DNA of 64,000 bases. It comes from Maridesulfovibrio salexigens DSM 2638. GTDB lineage: Bacteria > Desulfobacterota > Desulfovibrionia > Desulfovibrionales > Desulfovibrionaceae. Below are positions 16,590-24,077 of this stretch, piece after piece. The position numbers and the translations under genes are program-made. Each line of letters begins with the position of its first letter. Positions within the stretch are counted from its first letter, which is position 1. The stretch spans positions 997,501 through 1,061,500 of the forward strand of contig NC_012881.1 of assembly GCF_000023445.1 (NCBI RefSeq). Direction: 5' to 3'. Below the pieces are notes generated by a model. The model was not told where the DNA came from. It saw nothing but the letters and a program-made list of their open reading frames with translations, and made no database searches.

Positions 16590-17246
16590 ATGGATAATAT
16601 TGTTGCTGAAGCTCTTACAGCTATGCCCGTTGAACGCAAAGACGGAACCTACGCTCTGCGTATTCCTCTGGCTCAGGGGCAGTGTACCCCCGGTATGATG
16701 AAAACTGTCATGGAAACTATGGCTAAGTTCAGTCTTACTTCTGTTCGTGTGACTACCGGTCAGCGTTTGAATCTGGAAGGCATTCCCAAGGATAAAGTGG
16801 ACGAGGTTATTGCCAGCCTTGGAACCAAGGTTGATAAAGTTCCTCCGACCGTAGGTGTTTGCACCGGTGCGGGCGTATGTAAATACGGTGTTCAGGATAG
16901 CCGAGGCATGGGTAAAAAGCTGCTTGAAGTCATCAAGGCAAACGGTCCTTACCCCTTCAAGATTAAAAGTGGTGTTTCAGGCTGTAAAATGGTCTGTGCA
17001 TTCAGCAATGTGCGCGATATCGGCCTTGTCGGTACTCCCAAAGGATGGGATGTTCTCTTCGGCGGCGGCGCAGCACGTAATGTTCGTGCAGGTGTAAAAA
17101 TCGGTACCAAACTCGGTGACGATGAAGCCCTCGCACTGATCGAAAAGGCCCTTGATTTCTACAAAGAAAACGGTCGCAAGCGCGAACGCATCAGCGGTCT
17201 TGTTGACCGTCTCGGTGAAGAAGCTCTGCTCGAAGCAACCAAGTAA
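16590..17246 (+). CDS. Assimilatory-type low-molecular-weight sulfite reductase
   Basis: 218 residues, the size of the small monomeric low-spin sirohaem sulfite reductase described from Desulfovibrio vulgaris. The sirohaem/[4Fe-4S] ligands are visible: VCTGAGVC (Cys-X5-Cys at about 92-98) and SGCKMVCAF (Cys-X3-Cys at about 132-136). VTTGQRLNLEGI is the sulfite/nitrite reductase half-domain motif. It reduces sulfite to sulfide in the cytoplasm with six electrons; its true role in the cell is debated. AAGGAG precedes the ATG. Single-gene unit closed by a strong terminator. Confidence 0.92.
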   Translation: MDNIVAEALTAMPVERKDGTYALRIPLAQGQCTPGMMKTVMETMAKFSLTSVRVTTGQRLNLEGIPKDKVDEVIASLGTKVDKVPPTVGVCTGAGVCKYGVQDSRGMGKKLLEVIKANGPYPFKIKSGVSGCKMVCAFSNVRDIGLVGTPKGWDVLFGGGAARNVRAGVKIGTKLGDDEALALIEKALDFYKENGRKRERISGLVDRLGEEALLEATK

Positions 17247-17270
17247 GTTTATTTAGTTTTAATATTTGAA

Positions 17271-17303
17271 AGGCGGACTCCCTTAAGGGAGTCCGCCTTT
17301 TTT
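17271..17303. terminator. Bidirectional terminator between sulfite reductase and HxlR gene
   Basis: A perfect 28-nt palindrome (14-bp stem AGGCGGACTCCCTT and its complement) followed by TTTTTT. Confidence 0.9.
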
Positions 17304-17308
17304 ATTTC

Positions 17309-17662
17309 TTATGATTCTTCCCGCTTCTCCAGATACTCCACAGCCCATCCATTAACATTTTCAAAGATAGGGATCAGTTTCAGGCCCATTTCGGTGAGTG
17401 AGTATTCTACTGCCGGGGGTACCTCCTGATATACCTTCCGGCTGACCAGTCCGTGCTTTTCGAGAGCCCGCAGTTGCTGGGTCAGCATTTTCTGGGTCAC
17501 CTTGGGCATCAGTCTGCGCATTTCTCCGAATCTTTTCGGTTCTCCGTCTGCTAGGTGCCAGATAATTAGTGGCACCCATTTTCCGGACAGGATTTCAAAG
17601 GCCACTTCCAATTCATATGTAAAGCTGCTGCAGCTCACTTTGTGAGTTCTGTCTTCAGGCAT
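17309..17662 (-). CDS. HxlR-family transcriptional regulator
   Basis: 117 residues with the HxlR winged helix: FEILSGKWVPLIIWHLADGEPKRFGEMRRLMPKVTQKMLTQQL (motif pieces GKWVPLII, RFGEMRR, VTQKMLT) and VSRKVYQEVPPAVEYSLTEMG. One Cys near the N-terminus (KVSCSSF), as in thiol- or electrophile-sensing members such as HypR and QorR. GGAGAGA sits four bases before the chosen ATG. It is divergent from the iron alcohol dehydrogenase; direct repeats between them are candidate operators. Confidence 0.9.
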   Translation of the reverse strand: MPEDRTHKVSCSSFTYELEVAFEILSGKWVPLIIWHLADGEPKRFGEMRRLMPKVTQKMLTQQLRALEKHGLVSRKVYQEVPPAVEYSLTEMGLKLIPIFENVNGWAVEYLEKREES

Positions 17663-17674
17663 GATTCTCTCCAT

Positions 17675-18082
17675 TTCTTGCGGCGAAATTGGGCCGTAAT
17701 CAAAAAAAATAAAAAAATTTTGGATGGATTTTGCTGTTTTTAGGGAAATCTAAAAAATATTTTCAATTCAGCAGGACTTCCAACGTACCAGATTTAAACT
17801 CTTTTGTGTAGTTTTCTAATGATTCTAAAAGGTAGTTACTAAATGGGAACTACGTACCAGTTGTAAACTACGATACTGAAAGGTGCGTACTTTACATAAG
17901 ATATTTTTTTGTGTTTATAGCTTTTCAACCGATATAGAGAAACGTTTCTGGTTTTAAAAATGGTTTTGTTTGGTCTGATTTAAAAATATCAAAATTAAAA
18001 ACTAAACAATTTTTGTTTATTTTAAAATAAAAGCATCTTCATAAAAATGAATTTGCTTTAAAAGTTAATGGAGAAAATAGAA
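17675..18082. promoter_or_regulatory. AT-rich divergent promoter region with operator-like repeats
   Basis: No gene seen. ACGTACCAG opens two 18-nt direct repeats at 17783-17800 and 17852-17869 (16 of 18 alike, both ending AAACT). Between them GTAGTT (17832-17837) and AACTAC (17848-17853) form an inverted repeat. The remainder up to the alcohol dehydrogenase is A/T-rich. The arrangement suits regulation of both genes by the HxlR protein. Confidence 0.5.
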
Positions 18083-19237
18083 ATGGCAAGATTTACCATT
18101 CCCCGTGAAGTGTACTTTGGTGCAGGCACCATTGAAGAACTTAAAAATATCAAAGGCAGTAAAGCTGTTATCGTCATCAGTGGCGGTTCTGTAAAAAGAA
18201 ACGGTGCTCTTAATAAGATTGAAGGCTTTCTGAAAGAAGCAGGTATCGAAACCACCCTGTTCGAAGGTGTTGAGGCTGATCCCTCTGTTGCAACCGTTCG
18301 CCGCGGCGTTGAACTAATGAATGATTTTCAGCCTGACTGGATCATCGGCGTGGGCGGCGGTTCCCCCATTGATGCAGCTAAGGCAATGTGGATTTTTTAC
18401 GAACATCCCGAATTTACTTTTGAAGAAGCAGCCAAGCCGTTCAATCTGCCTGAACTGCGTAAGAAAGCTCGTTTTGCAGCTGTCCCCACCACAAGTGGCA
18501 CCGGAACAGAGGTAACTGCGTTCTCTATTATCACCGACAATGATACAGAGTTGAAGTTCCCCATCGCTGACTTCAACATTACTCCTGATCTGGCGATTGT
18601 TGATAGCGATCTGGCTCAGTCAATGCCTGCATCTCTCGTGGCTCATACCGGTATGGATGCTTTGACCCATGCTCTTGAAGCTTACGTTTCCATTATGGCT
18701 AATGAGCTTACCGATTGCCTCGCTATGAAATCCATGGAGATGATTCAGGACGAGCTTGTTAAATCCTACAAGGGCGACAAGGAATCCAGAGACAAGATGC
18801 ATGTTTCCCAGTGCTTGGCTGGTATGTCCTTCTCCAACGCAATTCTCGGTATTGTTCACAGTATGGCCCACAAGACTGGACACCTTTTCGGTATTCCTCA
18901 CGGCTGTGCAAACGCTATCTACCTTCCTGCTGCAATCCGTTTCAATGCGGAAAAAGCCGGTGAAAAATATGCTGATGCCGCAAAGAGGCTGGGGCTTGCC
19001 GGTTCCAACACTAAAGAACTGGTGGAATCCCTGATCAACTTCGTTAAAGAACTAAACGTGGATATGCAGATTCCTGCTACCCTCAAAGAGTTCGGTGTTA
19101 ATGAAAATGACTTCCTTGCCAACCTCGACAAGATTGCCGAAGGCGCATGTGAAGATCCCTGCACCAGCACCAATCCTCGTGAGATCAGCGTTGAGCAGAT
19201 GAAAGAACTGTTCAAGCTGTCCTACTACGGTAATTAA
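18083..19237 (+). CDS. Iron-containing alcohol dehydrogenase
   Basis: 384 residues. GVGGGSPIDAAKA binds the NAD(P) pyrophosphate; PTTSGTGTEVT is a family signature. Iron ligands are visible as Asp and His in GMDALTHALEA and the two His in HSMAHKTGHLFGIPHG. It oxidises primary alcohols to aldehydes or the reverse in the cytoplasm; ethanol metabolism is likely in a sulfate reducer. The ATG at 18083 has GGAG nine bases upstream; the in-frame ATG at 18068 has none. Divergent HxlR gene suggests aldehyde- or redox-responsive control. Confidence 0.93.
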   Translation: MARFTIPREVYFGAGTIEELKNIKGSKAVIVISGGSVKRNGALNKIEGFLKEAGIETTLFEGVEADPSVATVRRGVELMNDFQPDWIIGVGGGSPIDAAKAMWIFYEHPEFTFEEAAKPFNLPELRKKARFAAVPTTSGTGTEVTAFSIITDNDTELKFPIADFNITPDLAIVDSDLAQSMPASLVAHTGMDALTHALEAYVSIMANELTDCLAMKSMEMIQDELVKSYKGDKESRDKMHVSQCLAGMSFSNAILGIVHSMAHKTGHLFGIPHGCANAIYLPAAIRFNAEKAGEKYADAAKRLGLAGSNTKELVESLINFVKELNVDMQIPATLKEFGVNENDFLANLDKIAEGACEDPCTSTNPREISVEQMKELFKLSYYGN

Positions 19238-19266
19238 AGACCACAGGCTGCGGATTGTTGAAACAG

Positions 19267-19422
19267 CCGTCATGCTGGAAATAAAGCACCATCTGCGGCG
19301 TCGCTGCGCAAAAGCCTGAAGCTCACGTATGTCTATATACGCATCGCTCCAGCCTTTTGCTTGCTCCTTGCGTCTGGCACTTTTTTGCCAACATGATGGG
19401 GGTGGACCTTCGGGGCCACCCC
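19267..19422. repeat. Large imperfect palindromic intergenic element plus hairpin
   Basis: Outer arms CCGTCATGCTGG (19267-19278) and CCAACATGATGG (19388-19399), inner arms GCAAAAGCCTGAAGC (19308-19322) and GCTCCAGCCTTTTGC (19346-19360) pair almost fully, so about 130 bp can fold into one long cruciform. A second perfect hairpin follows: GGGGTGG (19399-19405) with CCACCCC (19416-19422). No coding potential. It looks like a dispersed palindromic repeat of the REP/MITE kind; TTTTTT inside could also end transcription of the alcohol dehydrogenase. Confidence 0.6.
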
Positions 19423-19512
19423 TGCTATTAGCACATCTCCACGCACTACTTTCTTATCCTTTTCAAGATAATCAGGCCCCATCATCCAAGGGCCAAACCA
19501 CACATCATTCAT

Positions 19513-20736
19513 ATGGGAAAACATATCATTGAAGAGGCGACCCGCTGCCTGCAATGTAAGAAACCGCTTTGCAGCAAGGGCTGTCCCCTTGGAACACCTA
19601 TCAATAAAATGATCGAACTCCTGCTGGACGGCAAAATGCAGGAGGCCGGGGCTATGCTTTTCGAGAACAACCCGCTTTCCGTGGTCTGTTCACTTATCTG
19701 CCCCCATGAAAATTTCTGTGAAGGCCATTGCATTCTGGGGCGTAAGAGCTCTCCGGTGCAGTGCAGTGACATTGAGAACTATATCTCACGCTATTACCTT
19801 GCTCAGTTCCAGCCGCAGAAAAAGGAAAAACGCAAGTCCCGCATTGCCGTTGTCGGTTCCGGTCCGGCCGGGATCACTGTTGCTTTTATCCTTGCTCTGA
19901 AAGGGTATGAGGTTACAATTTTTGAATCCGAAGAAAAGATCGGCGGGGTTCTGCAATACGGTATCCCTGAATTCCGTTTGCCCAAGGATATTCTTGAGAA
20001 ACTGCGTGAAGTTCTTGTGCAGCTCGGTGTGAAAATCCGTCCCAACATGCTTATCGGTCCGGTTATCAGTCTTGATGACCTGCTGCGCGATGGCTACAAG
20101 GCGATTTTCATCGGAACCGGGGTCTGGAATCCTCGTCCGCTGCGGCTCAAGGGTGAAACCCTCGGCCATGTGCATTACGCCATCAACTATCTTAAGAATC
20201 CCGATGTCTACCAACTGGGCAAGAAGGTTGCGGTCATTGGTGCCGGTAACGTGGCTATGGATGTGGCTCGTACTGCATTGCGTAAAGGCGCAGAGGAAGT
20301 GACCGTTCTTTACCGCCGTGGTCAGGAAGATATGTCCGCCACCAAATATGAGTACGATTATGCCAAGCTGGACGGCGTGCACTTCAAGTTTTTCCATTCT
20401 CCGCTGGAACTTTCCGAGGAAGGTGTGCTTTGCGTGCGTACTGAAAAAGAAACCGATGAAGATGGCAATACCAAGCTGGTTACCATTGAAGGTTCTGAAA
20501 AGATGGAGCAGGCCGATTCTATTTTTATCGCAGTAAGTCAGGCCCCGCGTAATAACCTGACCGGAATCGAAATCGGCAAGACCGGACTGGTCATTACCGA
20601 TGAAGAAGGTCGTACCACTCGTGACGGCGTATTCGCTTCCGGGGATGTTGTCACCGGAGCCAGAACCGTAGCCGAAGCCGTGCGTTGTTCCAAGAATTCC
20701 GCGCAGGCAATTATGGATTACGTTGAAGGTTTGTAG
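19513..20736 (+). CDS. GltD-like NAD(P)H-dependent FAD/iron-sulfur oxidoreductase
   Basis: 407 residues. N-terminal Fer4_20 domain with two cysteine groups (CLQCKKPLCSKGCP and CSLICPHENFCEGHC) for [4Fe-4S] clusters, then an FAD loop (VVGSGPAGITVAF, about 114), GGVLQYGIPEFRLP, and an NADPH loop (VIGAGNVAMDVARTA, about 239), ending in SGDVVTGARTVAEAV. This is the glutamate-synthase small-subunit fold, shared with NfnB and SudA-type enzymes. No large subunit lies beside it, so it is more likely an independent transhydrogenase-like or diaphorase unit. No clear ribosome-binding site before the ATG. Confidence 0.85.
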   Translation: MGKHIIEEATRCLQCKKPLCSKGCPLGTPINKMIELLLDGKMQEAGAMLFENNPLSVVCSLICPHENFCEGHCILGRKSSPVQCSDIENYISRYYLAQFQPQKKEKRKSRIAVVGSGPAGITVAFILALKGYEVTIFESEEKIGGVLQYGIPEFRLPKDILEKLREVLVQLGVKIRPNMLIGPVISLDDLLRDGYKAIFIGTGVWNPRPLRLKGETLGHVHYAINYLKNPDVYQLGKKVAVIGAGNVAMDVARTALRKGAEEVTVLYRRGQEDMSATKYEYDYAKLDGVHFKFFHSPLELSEEGVLCVRTEKETDEDGNTKLVTIEGSEKMEQADSIFIAVSQAPRNNLTGIEIGKTGLVITDEEGRTTRDGVFASGDVVTGARTVAEAVRCSKNSAQAIMDYVEGL

Positions 20737-20767
20737 GAAGTTTGGAATTCCTGTTAGTCAAAATAAA

Positions 20768-20806
20768 AACATCCCGGAATTGTGTTTAATTCCGGGATGT
20801 TTTTTA
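20768..20806. terminator. Bidirectional terminator
   Basis: AACATCCCGGAATT pairs perfectly with AATTCCGGGATGTT, with T-runs on both strands; shared with the convergent DUF1566 gene. Confidence 0.9.
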
Positions 20807-20807
20807 T

Positions 20808-22346
20808 TTACTGCATCTGTTTGCCGCGCATTCCTCCGGGACCGTGTCCTTCGGGAACACAGAATATTTGATCTCCCCGGTTCATGCATAACCCGGAAAG
20901 CTTACCGCGCGGGGTTACTACTGTGCACTCATCTCCATGAGATTTACCTTCGCAGGCAGTGAAAGCTTCTTTGGGCGGCCCTTGGCGGTTACCGGGACCA
21001 CGTCCCTGCCCCATTCCGCCTTGCATCATTCCTTGACCCATGCCTTGCCCCATGCCGGAGCTCCGGCCTTGATTTCTTCCCATTCCCTGTCTGTTCCCAC
21101 CCATAGGGCTCATTCCATCAGAGAATGAATTTGGGGAACCGCCTTTCCAAGTAGGGATTTTGGTGTAGGGCGGATCATATGGTTGAACTCCGCCGCCAGC
21201 TACACAACGTGCGTAATTATAGATGCGAATGTCATCCCCTTGCGGGCCGCGTCCATTAGGGAAGGCATCCGGAGTGCCTGATTTCGGGTCACTGCGTTGT
21301 GATCCTGCTCCGTGAACGTCCATCCATTTTTTATTGTTGCTGCGTGGGGGCGCGAAGTAGCCCAAGGCCCGTCCAAAGGCAACGTAGGATGCGTGGGAAG
21401 GTTTAGGACCGTCCATATGTGTGGTTGAGGACCAGTAGTAGGACTCATTGTCCGTGACCTTGAAGATGGAGTTGATAGCAGCGGAGTTGCTGGTTTTGGG
21501 GCTGCGTGAGTAATCTACTATGGATTGCAGTTCCTTAACGCTTGGCAATCGCCAGTCACTGCGTCCGGCATGATTCAGGTTTTCGCAATAGCTTAAGGCT
21601 TCTTCCCAATTCAGCTTTTTGCTGCTGTCGGTTTGCTGCCAGATCAGTCCGGTAGCTTTGTCTTCAATGGTTCCGTCTTTGCGGTCTACAAATATGTTTT
21701 TCCCATACTGAGGATTGCCTCGGACATAGCGGATATATTTACTGCATTTACCGCGCGGATTTCTTTTGCCATATCCTTTGATGCGACCGTCAGCGAAGTT
21801 CACCCCGAATGCGGTGGGATTGCCGTCCATGGTTTTGTCCACGTAAGTAGTTGAGGACCAGTCCTGACAGTCTATGATGCGTTCCCCTTTTGAGGTGTCG
21901 CCGTATTTGAAATCAAAATAGTCGGTATCAATAAAAGGTACAGATGCTTTTTCTGATCCTTGCACCCAGCCGTTGAAGTCTATGAGTGAGTAAAGTTCTT
22001 TAATGTTCGGGGCACGCCAGTCCGTGTAGCCTCCAACGCGACAGTCATCCGCTCCGTCCATGGCTTGTTGCCATGAGACTGCGGGTCCGCGTTCTTTGAC
22101 CCACATCAGTCCCGTCACGAGATCTGATATAGTGCCGTCCCCATTGTCTTTGTAGCGAGGTTGGTTGCCTTTGTATTGTGCATCCTGCCCGTAGAAATCT
22201 TTTCCTTTAATTGGGCAAGTTATTTGGCGGGAGTTGTCGAAGCAGGCTTGCTGTCCACTATCTACTATCGGGTAATTTCCAGCCCATGCGGATGTTGAGC
22301 AGATAAAACAAAATGTAACTATGATCAAAAAAGGATTCTTTTTCAT
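20808..22346 (-). CDS. Exported protein with two DUF1566 domains and Gly/Met-rich linker
   Basis: 512 residues with a signal peptide (MKKNPFLIIVTFCFICSTSAWA). Two DUF1566 repeats are seen at about 60-210 and 220-390, each with DGTI, ATGLIWQQ-type motif, DWRLPSVKEL-type motif and YWSSTT. Between about 405 and 460 is a low-complexity stretch of Gly, Met, Gln and Arg (repeats of GMGQ), followed by a small Cys-containing C-terminal module (CEGKSHGDECTVVTPRG ... CMNRGDQIFC). Function of DUF1566 is not known; it is linked to lectin-like folds on the cell surface. Met/His-poor enough that metal binding is only a guess. Confidence 0.82.
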   Translation of the reverse strand: MKKNPFLIIVTFCFICSTSAWAGNYPIVDSGQQACFDNSRQITCPIKGKDFYGQDAQYKGNQPRYKDNGDGTISDLVTGLMWVKERGPAVSWQQAMDGADDCRVGGYTDWRAPNIKELYSLIDFNGWVQGSEKASVPFIDTDYFDFKYGDTSKGERIIDCQDWSSTTYVDKTMDGNPTAFGVNFADGRIKGYGKRNPRGKCSKYIRYVRGNPQYGKNIFVDRKDGTIEDKATGLIWQQTDSSKKLNWEEALSYCENLNHAGRSDWRLPSVKELQSIVDYSRSPKTSNSAAINSIFKVTDNESYYWSSTTHMDGPKPSHASYVAFGRALGYFAPPRSNNKKWMDVHGAGSQRSDPKSGTPDAFPNGRGPQGDDIRIYNYARCVAGGGVQPYDPPYTKIPTWKGGSPNSFSDGMSPMGGNRQGMGRNQGRSSGMGQGMGQGMMQGGMGQGRGPGNRQGPPKEAFTACEGKSHGDECTVVTPRGKLSGLCMNRGDQIFCVPEGHGPGGMRGKQMQ

Positions 22347-22429
22347 AAACGCTCCTATTGCTTTGAATTAAAGCATGAACCGAGCTTTTCATCCAGAGTA
22401 TAGGTAAGTTCTTAATAAATCTTAAATGA

Positions 22430-22460
22430 AAAGCCCGTCTGCAAATGCAAACGGGCTTTG
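22430..22460 (-). terminator. Terminator of the dicarboxylate carrier gene
   Basis: AAAGCCCGT and ACGGGCTTT form a 9-bp stem; on the minus strand it is followed by TTTTC. It lies 14 nt beyond the stop. Confidence 0.7.
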
Positions 22461-22474
22461 TTTATAAGGTCTTG

Positions 22475-23878
22475 CTAAGCATATAAGATTGTCGCGGCGA
22501 TCATACATAACAGGTAAAGACCGCCGAAGATGGCTCCAAGTGCCCACCAGCGGGCCTGACTGATAAAACCGGAACCATACCAGATTGGTGCAGGGCCTGT
22601 GGCATAAGGGGTGATGATACCCATTACACCGAGACTGCCTGCCAGCATAAGGACTACTGTCGGCATCATTTCCGGCGGAAGCAGAGGTTGGGCAATGGCT
22701 AAAAACAGGGGCATCAAAGCCGTGGTGTGTGCTGTTGTGCTGGCAAAGAAATAGTGCAGTACGAAGAACAGGATAACCAGCATGATTGCGACAGTTTCCG
22801 GCGGCATTCCCTGAAGGTTGGCTGAAACAAGGTCGCCGATCCATTTGAGCACTCCGGCCTTTTTTAAACCACTGGCCATTGCTACAAGAGTGGCGAACCA
22901 GACCAGCACATTCCATGCGCCTTTGTTGGTGATAACATCCTGCCAGTTGATGACGTCTGTTAAGACCATCAGCGATAATACAAACATGGCGGCTACCGTG
23001 CCGTTTACACCAAGCTCCTTGCCGAAAATCCAGAAGATGAGGGCTGTTATGGCATAGCCGAGCATCATGAGTTCCTTGGTGCTGATTTTACCCATCTTGT
23101 TAAGTTCTTCAGAAGCCCATGCCGGGGCTTCCGGAGAGTGTTTCTGTGTTGGCGGGTAGATAACGTAGGCCAGCCAAGGAGTCAGCAGAAAGAGGGGAAG
23201 CATGACCGGAATCATTGTTTTAGCCCACTGCCCCCATTGGATGGTTATGCCGGTTCCCTGACTTATCAGGTCAACGGCCAGAAGGTTGGGTGCAAGTGCA
23301 GTAAGAAACATGGAGCTGGTCACACAGGTTGCTGCAAAGGCTACCCATGTAAGATAGGAACCGATTTTGCGCGGTTCATTCTCAGGGGTAGAGTTGAACA
23401 TGGGCGGTATATTGCTGGCGATAGGGTAGATGGTACCGGCGCTTCGGGCAGTGTTGGACGGCATGAACGGGGATAGGACCAGATCTGAAAAGGCAATGGC
23501 ATAACCCAGACCGAGAGTGTTTTTGCCCAGATATTTGATCAGGATAAGGCTGATCCGTTTTCCCAGCCCGGTTTTCTTGTAGCCCATGGCAAACATGAAG
23601 GCGGAAAAAATAAGCCAGATTACACCATTTGAAAAACCGGACAAGGCCCAGTTTCGGCTGGCTTTGGCACTGGGATCAACCAGCCCCAGCATGGCCACCA
23701 CAGTTACTCCCACAAGGCCGACCAGGGCGGCGGGAACCGGTTCCACAATCAGTCCCACTACAACACCGACGAAAATACTTAGAAAGTACCATGCTTCGGG
23801 GTGCAGTCCCTCGGGAGTAGGGAAGAGAGCCATAACAATTGCAACAATGACAGGGGAAAACTTTTTGAGTTTATCCAT
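22475..23878 (-). CDS. DASS/SLC13-family anion permease (di-/tricarboxylate symporter)
   Basis: 467 residues with about 12 membrane segments. Motifs fit the divalent-anion:sodium symporters: MPSNTARSAGTIYPI (SNT motif, substrate and Na+ binding), WNVLVWFATLVAMASGLKKAG, and near the end SLGVMGIITPYATGPAPIWYGSGF. It probably takes up dicarboxylates such as fumarate, malate or succinate across the inner membrane. Sequence type resembles SodiT/CitT carriers. It is transcribed on the minus strand alone. Confidence 0.88.
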   Translation of the reverse strand: MDKLKKFSPVIVAIVMALFPTPEGLHPEAWYFLSIFVGVVVGLIVEPVPAALVGLVGVTVVAMLGLVDPSAKASRNWALSGFSNGVIWLIFSAFMFAMGYKKTGLGKRISLILIKYLGKNTLGLGYAIAFSDLVLSPFMPSNTARSAGTIYPIASNIPPMFNSTPENEPRKIGSYLTWVAFAATCVTSSMFLTALAPNLLAVDLISQGTGITIQWGQWAKTMIPVMLPLFLLTPWLAYVIYPPTQKHSPEAPAWASEELNKMGKISTKELMMLGYAITALIFWIFGKELGVNGTVAAMFVLSLMVLTDVINWQDVITNKGAWNVLVWFATLVAMASGLKKAGVLKWIGDLVSANLQGMPPETVAIMLVILFFVLHYFFASTTAHTTALMPLFLAIAQPLLPPEMMPTVVLMLAGSLGVMGIITPYATGPAPIWYGSGFISQARWWALGAIFGGLYLLCMIAATILYA

Positions 23879-24013
23879 GTGACCTCACTGTAATCTAGGG
23901 TTCGCAGGAATATGTTTTCAGAAGCCTGTACCGAGCAAAAAATGCAGCCCCCTTCTACAAAGAGGGGTAGTTGTGCTTATTAATGACATAATTTTGAGGT
24001 TTGGGTCAATAAG

Positions 24014-24055
24014 ACCAAAAAAAATCCCGGCAGACCGATGTGGGCTGCCGGGATT
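24014..24055 (-). terminator. Terminator of the PAS chemoreceptor gene
   Basis: AATCCCGGCAG and CTGCCGGGATT form an 11-bp stem; on the minus strand a run of eight T follows. Confidence 0.9.
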
Positions 24056-24077
24056 ATATTGCTGAATTAAGGCTGAG

